DNA from: Eutrigla gurnardus
Lineage: Eukaryota; Chordata; Actinopteri; Perciformes; Triglidae
Assembly (NCBI GenBank): GCA_963514095.1
Contig: OY741267.1
Span: 7,594,048 to 7,658,047 of the forward strand
Reading direction: 5' to 3'
DNA length: 64,000 nt
Every line of letters starts with the position of its first letter. The stretch's first letter is position 1. Below are positions 33,681 to 44,420 of the stretch, piece after piece. Made by a program: the position numbers and the translations under genes. The notes beneath the pieces are model-generated. The model saw nothing but the letters and a program-made list of their open reading frames with translations, made no database searches and had not been told where the DNA came from.

Positions 33681-35151
33681 TCCAGACTTCTGGAAAAAAA
33701 AGTCCAAAATGGTGCATTTTGACGAATAAAATTAATATCAAGGAGCTTCATAGTCAAAGGTTTTATTTCATTAAAAGAAAGAACAAATATGTATCTTTAT
33801 CTGGTATAAATCCCATTAGGATCATCAAGTGCCCACGTGGTCATTTGGGGGTCCAAATATGGGGTTCCAAAAGAGTCACCTCTGCCCGGGAGGGTTTTTG
33901 GACCCCCATAAAACCCCCACCAGGTGTACCATACCCTTCAAATTCATTTTGGCAAGAGCAAAGGTCCCACATATAACAAATAATCCTGTTTGGAATAAAT
34001 GTGATTATTCATCGTGGTGCTAGGAGCACCCAAAAAGTGAAAAATAATTTTGGCCGTCAAAATTTTTTTTGACTTTGGTGACCCACCTCTCACCCAACCA
34101 GTAAGGAATGTTGATTCTGCCTGTGGAATTGTGAAGTACACATTACAATAAACTAACAGAGCAATTTTCAGCCTTCTATCACTATTAGAACAGAAGTTAT
34201 GGGCCTCAAAAAATGCCAACAAATGAAATGCGAAATTCCAATGTGTCAAAAAGGGGTGTGGCACTTGAAATTCAAATGGACGCCACGGGCAAACCGTTTG
34301 AGATATTGACCTGAAACTTCAGATTCCCTCGTTTGGTAACATAAGGCATATTTTCACTGCTTTTCAGCAAAATCTGAGAGGTGTCATGTACATGATACCC
34401 CGATTTTGGCTGTTTTCACATGGAATGACCCATTTGCTAGTGTACATAGTGGTGATCACTTAGACGGAAAACATAAAAAAAGGAAAAAGGAAATCTTAAA
34501 AGAAACTAGAAAATTCCCCCGCCGGGAAATTTTGAGAGGGAGGCAGTGGGTCGCCGCCCGGGGGTAAAAGTATAAAGTTTAAACGGAGTTTCTAGGTGAA
34601 AGTATGCCCGAGTAGACGACGTTTGACTCAAAAAACTACATTTCCCACTACTAAATGTAGTTTTTACTACATTCCTGTCCACCAATCAGAGCACACCACT
34701 CCTGTCTCCATTTTAAAGTTTAAATGGAGTTTCTAGGTGAAAGTATGACCGAGCAGAAGACGTTTGACTAAAAAAACTACATTTCCCACTACTAAATGTA
34801 GTTTTTAGTACATTCCTGTCCACCAATCAGAGCACACCACTCGTGTCTCCATTTTAAAGTTTAAATGGAGTTTCTAGGTGAAAGTATGGACGAGAAGAAG
34901 ACGTTTGACTAAAAAAACTACATTTCCCACTACTAAATGTAGTTCTTAGTACATTCCTGTCCACCAATCAGAGCACACCACTCGTGTCTCCATTTTAAAG
35001 TTTAAATGGAGTTTCTAGGTGAAAATATGCCCTGAACTCAGCTGTCACTCAAGTACTACCGAGTACTAGCGAGTACTACCGAGTACTACCAAGTACTACC
35101 GAGTACTACTGAGTCTCAAGTACTGAGAACTACTAGGTACAATGTATTGTC

Positions 35152-35181
35152 AAACAGTTGAGTGCTTCGCACTCAACTGTT
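35152..35181. repeat. Hairpin minisatellite monomer (representative copy)
   Basis: AACAGTTGAGTGC-TTC-GCACTCAACTGTT: perfect 13-bp arms and a 3-base loop. About 50 intact copies lie in the array, each between a GTACAATGTATTGTCA segment and a variable run of a 10-bp GAGTACTACC-type microrepeat. Confidence 0.95.
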
Positions 35182-36435
35182 TCCCTGTACAGGTCACTGA
35201 ACTCAGCTGTCACTCAAGTACTAGCGAGTACTACCGAGTACTACCGAGTACTACCGAGTACTACTGAGTCTCAAGTACTGAGAACTACTAGGTACAATGT
35301 ATTGTCAAACAGTTGAGTGCTTCGCACTCAACTGTTTCCCTGTACAGGTCACTGAACTCAGCTGTCACTCAAGTAGTACCGAGTACTACCGAGTACTACT
35401 GAGACTCAAGTACTGAGAACTACTAGGTACAATGTACTTGCAAACAGTTGAGTGCTTCGCACTCAACTGTATGCCAGTACTTGTGTCTCATTTTAAAGTT
35501 TAAATGGAGTTTCTAGGTGAAAGTATGGCTGAGCTGAAGAGGTTTGACTAAAAAAACTACATATCCCACTACTAATGTAGTTTTAGTACATTCCTGTCCT
35601 CCAATCAGAGCACACCTGCTGTCAGTTATGAAGATCAGTGCCACACAGTGCTGTCACCATGGCAACGGCCCTTGCTGCGTGTGTATGACTGCTTTGGAGC
35701 GTCTCTCTGCTTCTCTCTATCGCTCAATTCCCCCTCTGCGCATGGGTCCGAACAAAAGCATGCCACGCTCACACCGAAACTCCTATCGCCAAAATTTTCG
35801 CACCGTTAGCGCCACAAGACTCGGCTGAAGACACTGATGACTTTTATTTTTTCCTAGTGTCAGAAATGTGGACGCTAGGGCGAGTTAGAAATGCTGTTCA
35901 GATCAGGTTTCTTTGAAAATCTGCTTCTAAATTAACATTGGAGCGGATGACGAGAAAACCTGACTTGGCCGCGCTTAGAGGTTGCTAGTTCAAATTCTGT
36001 AAATCGCACAGACTTTTTGAGCACATTGTGAGAGACAGGACAAGTTTGTCTACAAAATTGGAAAATATCACGTCTGTAGAGTGAAGATTGTGGCCGGGAG
36101 GAGTTTGGAAAGGAAAAAGATCTGAGAAGCCCCCACACTCTAACTGATGATGTCACGCACTCTAGCCCAGAAGGTTCCGCGCAATACACACCCATTATAA
36201 TCTCACGATTTCTCCCAAAACGATCATGGTCATTGAACAGTGATTGATCAAAAACTATATGAGCTATTGAAACGCGGATTGGCACACCAGCACACAAGAC
36301 TTGTGTCTACGTTTTAGAGTTTAAATGGAGTTTCTAGCTGAAAGTATGACTGAGCAGCAGGCGTTTGAAAAACGACAATGAATGTTCCTTTTTTTTCGCT
36401 CGTCCCATTCATTTCAATGGGGAAATTTCAGTGGT

Positions 36436-36463
36436 TTTTCGCGACTTACGTCGCGAAAAAGTA
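36436..36463. repeat. Core palindrome (representative copy)
   Basis: TTTTTCGCGAC-TTAC-GTCGCGAAAAA, 11-bp arms. It occurs once per unit, about 150 bp before the end of each core. The loop varies between units (TTAC, TGAC, TAGC) while the arms stay the same. Confidence 0.9.
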
Positions 36464-36600
36464 ATATTCTGGACTTCTTTTAAATAGCACACCGATCCCG
36501 ATCAAGGCGCACGTTTTGATGTAACATTCGCGTAGGTGCTCGTTTTTGTTAGGCAGTTTTAGGGAATCAAAAAAAGGTAAGAAGAGGAATAATAAGAAGA

Positions 36601-39270
36601 ACTAGAAAATTCCCCCGCCGGGAAATTTTGAGAGGGAGGCAGTGGGCCGCCGCCCGGGGGTGTGTCTGTAAAAGTTTAAAGTTTAAACGGAGTTTTTAGG
36701 TGAAAGAATGACCGAGCAGAAGACGTTTGACTCAAAAAACTACATTTCCCACTACTAAATGTAGTTTTTTGTACATTCCTGTCCACCAATCAGAGCACAC
36801 CACTCGTGTCTCCATTTTAAAGTTTAAATGGAGTTTCTAGGTGAAAGTATGGACGAGAAGAAGACGTTTGACTAAAAAAACTACATTTCCCACTACTAAA
36901 TGTAGTTCTTAGTACATTCCTGTCCACCAATCAGAGCACACCACTCGTGTCTCCATTTTAAAGTTTAAATGGAGTTTCTAGGTGAAAGTATGACCGAGCA
37001 AAAGACGTTTGACTAAAAAAACTACATTTCCCACTACTAAATGTAGTTTTTAGTACATTCCTGTCCACCAATCAGAGCACACCACTCGTGTCTCCATTTT
37101 AAAGTTTAAATGGAGTTTCTAGGTGAAAATATGCCCTGAACTCAGCTGTCACTCAAGTACTACCGAGTACTAGCGAGTACTACCGAGTACTACCAAGTAC
37201 TACCGAGTACTACTGAGTCTCAAGTACTGAGAACTACTAGGTACAATGTATTGTCAAACAGTTGAGTGCTTCGCACTCAACTGTTTCCCTGTACAGGTCA
37301 CTGAACTCAGCTGTCACTCAAGTACTACCGAGTACTAGCGAGTACTAGCGAGTACTACCGAGTACTACCAAGTACTACCGAGTACTACTGAGTCTCAAGT
37401 ACTGAGAACTACTAGGTACAATGTATTGTCAAACAGTTGAGTGCTTCGCACTCAACTGTTTCCCTGTACAGGTCACTGAACTCAGCTGTCACTCAAGTAC
37501 TACCGAGTACTACCGAGTACTACTGAGACTCAAGTACTGAGAACTACTAGGTACAATGTATTGTAAAACAGTTGAGTGCTTCGCACTCAACTGTTAGCCA
37601 ATACATGTCACTGAACTCAGCTGTCACTCAAGTACTACCGAGTACTAGCGAGTACTACCGAGTACTACCAAGTACTACCGAGTACTACTGAGTCTCAAGT
37701 ACTGAGAACTACTAGGTACAATGTATTGTCAAACAGTTGAGTGCTTCGCACTCAACTGATTCCCAGTACATGTCACTGAACTCAGCTGTCACTCAAGTAC
37801 TACCGAGTACTACCGAGTACTGCTGAGTCTCAAGTACTGAGAACTACTAGGTACAATGTATTGTAAAACAGTTGAGTGCTTCGCACTCAACTGTTAGCCA
37901 ATACATGTCACTGAACTCAGCTGTCACTCAAGTACTACCGAGCAACACCGAGTACTACCGAGTACTACCGAGTACTAGCGAGTACTACTGAGACTCAAGT
38001 ACTGAGAACTACTAGGTACAGGTCACTGAACTCAGCTGTCACTCAAGTACTACCGAGTACTCCATTTTAAAGTTTAAATGGAGTTTCTAGGTGAAAGTAT
38101 GGCTGAGCTGAAGAGGTTTGACTAAAAAAACTACATATCCCACTACTAATGTAGTTTTAGTACATTCCTGTCCTCCAATCAGAGCACACCTGCTGTCAGT
38201 TATGAAGATCAGTGCCACACAGTGCTGTCACCATGGCAACGGCCCTTGCTGCGTGTGTATGACTGCTTTGGAGCGTCTCTCTGCTTCTCTCTATCGCTCA
38301 ATTCCACCTCTCCGCATGGGTCCGAACAAAAGCATGCCACGCTCACACCGAAACTCCTATCGCCAAAATTTTCGCACCGTTAGCGCCACAAGACTCGGCT
38401 GAAGACACTGATGACTTTTATTTTTTCCTAGTGTCAGAAATGTGGACGCTAGGGCGAGTTAGAAATGCTGTTCATATCAGGTTTCTTTGAAAATCTGCTT
38501 CTAAATTAACATTGGAGCGGATGACGAGAAAACCTGACTTGGCCGCGCTTAGAGGTTGCTAGTTCAAATTCTGTAAATCGCACAGACTTTTTGAGCACAT
38601 TGTGAGCGACAGGACAAGTTTGTCTACAAAATTGGAAAATATCACGTCTGTAGAGTGAAGATTGTGGCCGGGAGGAGTTTGGAAAGAAAAAAACACTGAG
38701 AAGCCCCCACACTCTAACTGATGATGTCACGCACTCTAGCCCAGAAGGTTCCGCGCAATACACACCCATTATAATCTCACGATTTCTCCCAAAACGATCA
38801 TGGTCATTGAACAGTGATTGATCAAAAACTATAAGAGCTATTGAAACGCGGATTGACACACCAAGACAGAAGACTTGTGTCTACGTTTTAGAGTTTAAAT
38901 GGAGTTTCTAGGTGAAAGTATGCCTGCGCAGCAGGCGTTTGAAAAGCTACAATTTCTGCTTTTTTTTTGTCGCTCGTCCCATTCATTCCTATGGGACTAA
39001 TTTGCGGTGGTTTTTCGCGACTTACGTCGCGAAAAATTAATATTCTGGACTTCTTTTAAATAGCACACCGATCCCGATCAAGCCGCACGTTTTGATGTAA
39101 CATTCCCCTAGGTGCTCGTTTTTGTTTGGCAGTTTTAGGGAATCAAAAAAACGGGAGGAGGAAGAATAAGAAAAAACACGTCGGATTTCAATAGGTGGCT
39201 GTGCTTCGCACAGCCACCTACTGTTTGTCTCTGCAAACAGTAGGTGGCTGTGCTTAGCACTGCCTCCCTA
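36601..39270 (+). repeat. Satellite unit 2
   Basis: Three 141-bp repeats, five hairpins (about 37258-37890), one extra block lacking the hairpin near 38000, core from about 38060, and one double-hairpin cassette (39171-39270). Confidence 0.9.
39190..39270. repeat. Double-hairpin cassette (representative copy)
   Basis: AGGTGGCTGTGC-TTC-GCACAGCCACCT is a perfect 12-bp-arm hairpin. Its right arm also pairs with the next segment: CAGCCACCTACTGTTTG and CAAACAGTAGGTGGCTG form 17-bp arms around TCTCTG. The final CACTGCCTCCCT is complementary to AGGGAGGCAGTG in the head of the next unit (about 39300-39311). Ten copies occur in the array (ends of units 2, 3, 4 twice, 5 twice, 6, 8, 9 and 10). Confidence 0.9.
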
Positions 39271-41808
39271 ACTAGAAAATTCCCCCGCCGGGAAATTTTG
39301 AGAGGGAGGCAGTGGGCCGCCGCCCGGGGGTGTGTCTGTAAAAGTTTAAAGTTTAAACGGAGTTTCTAGGTGAAAGTATGCCCGAGCAGACGACGTTTGA
39401 CTCAAAAAACTACATTTCCCACTACTAAATGTAGTTTTTAGTACATTCCTGTCCACCAATCAGAGCACACCACTCGTGTCTCCATTTTAAAGTTTAAATG
39501 GAGTTTCTAGGTGAAAGTATGACCGAGCAGAAGGCGTTTGACTCAAAAAACTACATTTCCCACTACTAAATGTAGTTCTTAGTACATTCCTGTCCACCAG
39601 TCAGAGCACACCACTCGTGTCTCCATTTTAAAGTTTAAATGGAGTTTCTGGGTGAAAGTATGGACGAGAAGAAGACGTTTGACTAAAAAAACTACATTTC
39701 CCACTACTAAATGTGGTTCTTAGTACATTCCTGTCCACCAATCAGAGCACACCACTCGTGTCTCCATTTTAAAGTTTAAATGGAGTTTCTAGGTGAAAGT
39801 ATGAGCAAGCAGAAGACGTTTGACTAAAAAAACTACATTTCCCACTACTAAATGTAGTTCTTAGTACATTCCTGTCCACCAATCAGAGCACACCACTCGT
39901 GTCTCCATTTTAAAGTTTAAATGGAGTTTCTAGGTGAAAATATGCCCTGAACTCAGCTGTCACTCAAGTACTACCGAGTACTAGCGAGTACTAGCGAGTA
40001 CTACCAAGTACTACCGAGTACTACCGAGTACTACTGAGTCTCAAGTACTGAGAACTACTAGGTACAATGTATTGTCAAACAGTTGAGTGCTACGCACTCA
40101 ACTGTTTCCCTGTACAGGTCACTGAACTCAGCTGTCACTCAAGTACTACCGAGTACTAGCGAGTACTAGCGAGTACTACCAAGTACTACCGAGTACTACT
40201 GAGTCTCAAGTACTGAGAACTACTAGGTACAATGTATTGTCAAACAGTTGAGTGCTTCGCACTCAACTGTTTCCCAGTACATGTCACTGAACTCAGCTGT
40301 CACTCAAGTACTACCGAGTACTACCAAGTACCACCGAGTACTACTGAGACTCAAGTACTGAGAACTAGTAGGTACTATGTACTTGCAAACAGTTGAGTGC
40401 TTCTCCCAGTACATGTCACTGAACTCAGCTGCCACTCAAGTACTACCGAGTACTACCGAGTACTACCGAGTAGTACTGAGACTCAAGTACTGAGAACTAC
40501 TAGGTACAATATATTGTAAAACAGTTGAGTGCTTCGCACTCAACTGTAAGCCAATACATGTCACTGAACTCAGCTGTCACTCAAGTACTACCGAGTACTC
40601 CATTTTAAAGTTTAAATGGAGTTTCTAGGTGAAAGTATGGCTGAGCTGAAGAGGTTTGACTAAAAAAACTACATATCCCACTACTAATGTAGTTTTAGTA
40701 CATTCCTGTCCTCCAATCAGAGCACACCTGCTGTCAGTTATGAAGATCAGTGCCACACAGTGCTGTCACCATGGCAACGGCCCTTGCTGCGTGTGTATGA
40801 CTGCTTCGGAGCGTCTCTCTGCTTCTCTCTATCGCTCAATTCCCCCTCTGCGCATGGGTCCGAACAAAAGCATGCGACGCTCACACCGAAACTCCTATCG
40901 CCAAAATTTTCGCACCGTTAGCGCCACGAGACTCGGCTGAAGACACTGATGACTTTTATTTTTTCCTAGTGTCAGAAATGTGGACGCTAGGGCGAGTTAG
41001 AAATGCTGTTCATATCAGGTTTCTTTGAAAATCTGCTTCTAAATTAACATTGGAGCGGATGACGAGAAAACCTGACTTGGCCGCGCTTAGAGGTTGCTAG
41101 TTCAAATTCTGTAAATCGCACAGACTTTTTGAGCACATTGTGAGAGACAGGACAAGTTTGTCTACAAAATTGGAAAATATCACGTCTGTAGAGTGAAGAT
41201 TGTGGCCGGGAGGAGTTTGGAAAGAAAAAAACACTGAGAAGCCCCCACACTCTAAGCGATGATGTCACGCACTCTAGCCCAGAAGGTTCCGCGCAATACA
41301 CACCCATTGTAATCTCAGGATTTCTCCCAAAACGATCATGGTCATTGAACAGTGATTGATCAAAAACTATATGAGCTATTGAAACGCGGATTGGCACACC
41401 AGCACACAAGACTTGTGTCTACGTTTTAGAGTTTAAATGGAGTTTCTAGGTGAAAGTATGCCTGCGCAGCAGGCGTTTGAAAAGCTACAATTTCTGCTTT
41501 TTTTTTGTCGCTCGTCCCATTCATTCCTATGGGACTAATTTGCGGTGGTTTTTCGCGACTTACGTCGCGAAAAATTAATATTCTGGACTTCTTTTAAATA
41601 GCACACCGATCCCGATCAAGCCGCACGTTTTGATGTAACATTCCCCTAGGTGCTCGTTTTTGTTTGGCAGTTTTAGGGAATCAAAAAAACGGGAGGAGGA
41701 AGAATAAGAAAAAACACGTCGGATTTCAATAGGTGGCTGTGCTTCGCACAGCCACCTACTGTTTGTCTCTGCAAACAGTAGGTGGCTGTGCTTAGCACTG
41801 CCTCCCTA
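39271..41808 (+). repeat. Satellite unit 3
   Basis: Four 141-bp repeats. Three intact hairpins, one with the loop variant TAC (about 40079), plus one truncated hairpin at about 40388. Core from about 40600 and a cassette at 41709-41808. Confidence 0.9.
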
Positions 41809-44420
41809 ACTAGAAAATTCCCCCGCCGGGAAATTTTGAGAGGGAGGCAGTGGGCCGCCGCCCGGGGGTAAAAGTTTAAAGTTTAAACAGAGTTTCTAGG
41901 TAAAAGTATGGCTGAGTTGAAGACGTTTGACTAAAAAAACTACATTTCCCACTACTAAATGTAGTTTTAGTGCATTCCTGTCCATCAATCAGAGCACACC
42001 ACTCGTGTCTACATTTTAAAGTTTAAATGGAGTTTCTAGGTGAAAGTATGGACGAGAAGAAGACGTTTGACTAAAAAAACTACATTTCCCACTACTAAAT
42101 GTAGTTCTTAGTACATTCCTGTCCACCAATCAGAGCACACCACTCGTGTCTCCATTTTAAAGTTTAAATGGAGTTTCTGGGTGAAAGTATGGACGAGAAG
42201 AAGACGTTTGACTAAAAAAACTACATTTCCCACTACTAAATGTAGTTCTTAGTACATTCCTGTCCACCAATCAGAGCACACCACTCGTCTCTCCATTTTA
42301 AAGTTTAAATGGAGTTTCTAGGTGAAAATATGCCCTGAACTCAGCTGTCACTCAAGTATTACCGAGTACTAGCGAGTACTAGCGAGTAGTACTGAGACTC
42401 AAGTACTGAGAACTACTAGGTACAATGTATTGTCAAACAGTTGAGTGCTTCGCACTCAACTGTTTCCCTGTACAGGTCACTGAACTCAGCTGTCACTCAA
42501 GTACTACCGAGTACTACCAAGTACCACCGAGTACTACTGAGACTCAAGTACTGAGAACTAGTAGGTACTATGTACTTGCAAACAGTTGAGTGCTTCGCAC
42601 TCAACTGTTTCCCAGTACATGTCACTGAACTCAGCTGCCACTCAAGTACTACCGAGTACTACCGAGTACTAGCGAGTACTAGCGAGTAGTACTGAGACTC
42701 AAGTACTGAGAACTACTAGGTACAATGTATTGTCAAACAGTTGAGTGCTTCGCACTCAACTGTTTCCCTTTACAGGTCACTGAACTCAGCTGTCACTCAA
42801 GTACTACCGAGTACTAGCGAGTACTAGCGAGTACTAGCGAGTACTACCAAGTACTACCGAGTACTACTGAGTCTCAAGTACTGAGAACTACTAGGTATAA
42901 TGTATTGTAAAACAGTTGAGTGCTTCGCACTCAACTGTTAGCCAATACATGTCACTGAACTCAGCTGTCACTCAAGTACTACCGAGCACTACCGAGTACT
43001 ACCGAGTACTACCGAGTACTAGCGAGTACTACTGAGACTCAAGTACTGAGAACTACTAGGTACAGGTCGCGGAACTCAGCTGTCACTCAAGTACTACCGA
43101 GTACTCCATTTTAAAGTTTAAATGGAGTTTCTAGGTGAAAGTATGGCTGAGCTGAAGAGGTTTGACTAAAAAAACTACATATCCCACTACTAATGTAGTT
43201 TTAGTACATTCCTGTCCTCCAATCAGAGCACACCTGCTGTCAGTGATGAAGATCAGTGCCACACAGTGCTGTCACCATGGCAACGGCCCTTGCTGCGTGT
43301 GTATGACTGCTTTGGAGCGTCTCTCTGCTTCTCTCTATCGCTCAATTCCCCCTCTGCGCATGGGTCCGAACAAAAGCATGCCACGCTCACACCGAAACTC
43401 CTATCGCCAAAATTTTCGCACCGTTAGCGCCACAAGACTCGGCTGAAGACACTGATGACTTTTATTTTTTCCTAGTGTCAGAAATGTGGACGCTAGGGCG
43501 AGTTAGAAATGCTGTTCAAATCAGGTTTCTTTGAAAATCTGCTTCTAAATTAACATTGGAGCGGATGACGAGAAAACCTGACTTGGCCGCGCTTAGAGGT
43601 TGCTAGTTCAAATTCTGTAAATCGCACAGACTTTTTGAGCACATTGTGAGAGACAGGACAAGTTTGTCTACAAAATTGGAAAATATCACGTCTGTAGAGT
43701 GAAGATTGTGGCCGGGAGGAGTTTGGAAAGAAAAAAACACTGAGAAGCCCCCACACTCTAACTGATGATGTCACGCACTCTAGCCCAGAAGGTTCCGCGC
43801 AATACACACCCATTGTAATCTCATGATTTCTCCCAAAACGATCATGGTCATTGAACAGTGATTGATCAAAAACTATATGAGCTATTGAAACGCGGATTGA
43901 CACACCAGGACACAAGACTTGTGTCTACGTTTTAGAGTTTAAATGGAGTTTCTAGGTGAAAGTATGACTGCGCAGCAGGCGTTTGAAAAGCTACATTTTC
44001 TGCTTTTTTTTTTTCGCTCGTCCCATTCATTTCAATGGGAAAATTACGTTGGTTTTTCGCGACTGACGTCGCGAAAAATTAATATTCTGGACATTTTTGA
44101 AGTAGCACACCGATCCCGATCAAGGCGCACGTTTTGATGTTACATTCGCGTAGGTGCTCGTTTTTGTTTGGCAGTTTTAGGGAATCAAAAAAAAAGAGGA
44201 AGAGGAATAATAAGAAGAAAAAACACGTCGGATTTCAATAGGTGGCTGTGCTTCGCACAGCCACCTACTGTTTGTCTCTGCAAACAGTAGGTGGCTGTGC
44301 TTAGCACTGCCTCCCTAATAAGAAAAAACACGCAGGATAACAATAGGTGGCTGTGCTTCGCACAGCCACCTACTGTTTGTCTCTGCAAACAGTAGGTGGC
44401 TGTGCTTAGCACTGCCTCCC
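41809..44420 (+). repeat. Satellite unit 4
   Basis: Three 141-bp repeats, four hairpins (about 42437, 42588, 42738 and 42912), core from about 43106. It ends with two cassettes in tandem (about 44217-44318 and 44325-44420). Confidence 0.9.

Larger units (their letters stand above)
31976..34431. mobile_element. Foldback (palindromic) transposable element, 2.46 kb
   Basis: The left arm (31976-33348) and right arm (33435-34431) are inverted copies of each other around an 86-bp spacer. Ends start GGGTCATTCCRTG and are flanked by the 4-bp duplicate ATTT (31972-31975 and 34432-34435). About 380 bp of the left arm (roughly 32730-33115) have no counterpart in the right arm. Each arm encodes the same small domain (GKYIACIYDDDWFIGNIV) next to the spacer. 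No transposase catalytic region is seen. The superfamily is unassigned. Confidence 0.85.
28840..34504 (+). mobile_element. I/Nimb-like LINE, 5' part, with two insertions and no 3' end
   Basis: A 5' UTR-like region (GATATATAAAGAGCC near 28918) precedes ORF1 and ORF2. ORF2 stops being recognisable at 34504, where the satellite begins, so the RT and 3' tail are absent. LINEs normally lose the 5' end, so this reverse pattern points to later rearrangement. Confidence 0.7.
30761..34504 (+). pseudogene. LINE ORF2, endonuclease domain only, split by a foldback element
   Basis: Starts at ATG 30761, overlapping the end of ORF1 by 11 nt in a different frame. The N-terminal apurinic-like endonuclease shows its usual motifs: LLQWNARSL, CIQETWL, WCGDFNPHNNLWGS, TNTMSCLDLTL and SDHFPI. 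A Lys-rich linker follows. The frame is intact to 31975, is interrupted by the foldback element, and resumes in the same frame at 34436 (ASVHSGDHLDG) until the satellite at 34505. Reverse transcriptase is missing. The overlapping start suggests reinitiation or frameshift coupling between ORFs. Confidence 0.8.
34505..36600 (+). repeat. Satellite unit 1
   Basis: First unit, adjoining the LINE. It has three 141-bp repeats (starting about 34570, 34710 and 34851) and three hairpins (about 35153, 35309 and 35446). The core is from about 35482. There is no double-hairpin cassette at its end. The head carries GGTCGCC where later units have GGCCGCC. Confidence 0.9.

Noticed and set aside
35544..35828. 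94-residue open frame repeated in nearly every satellite core (plus strand)
   Set aside because: It recurs because the units are copies. Differences between units often change residues (for example Leu/Ser, Pro/Arg), the frame is truncated in some units and lost in divergent unit 10, and no domain or splice context is seen.
35932..36297. Approximately 120-residue open frame on the minus strand of each core
   Set aside because: Overlaps the same cores on the other strand, has no recognisable domain, varies in start position and is lost in unit 10. Best explained by copying of non-coding sequence.
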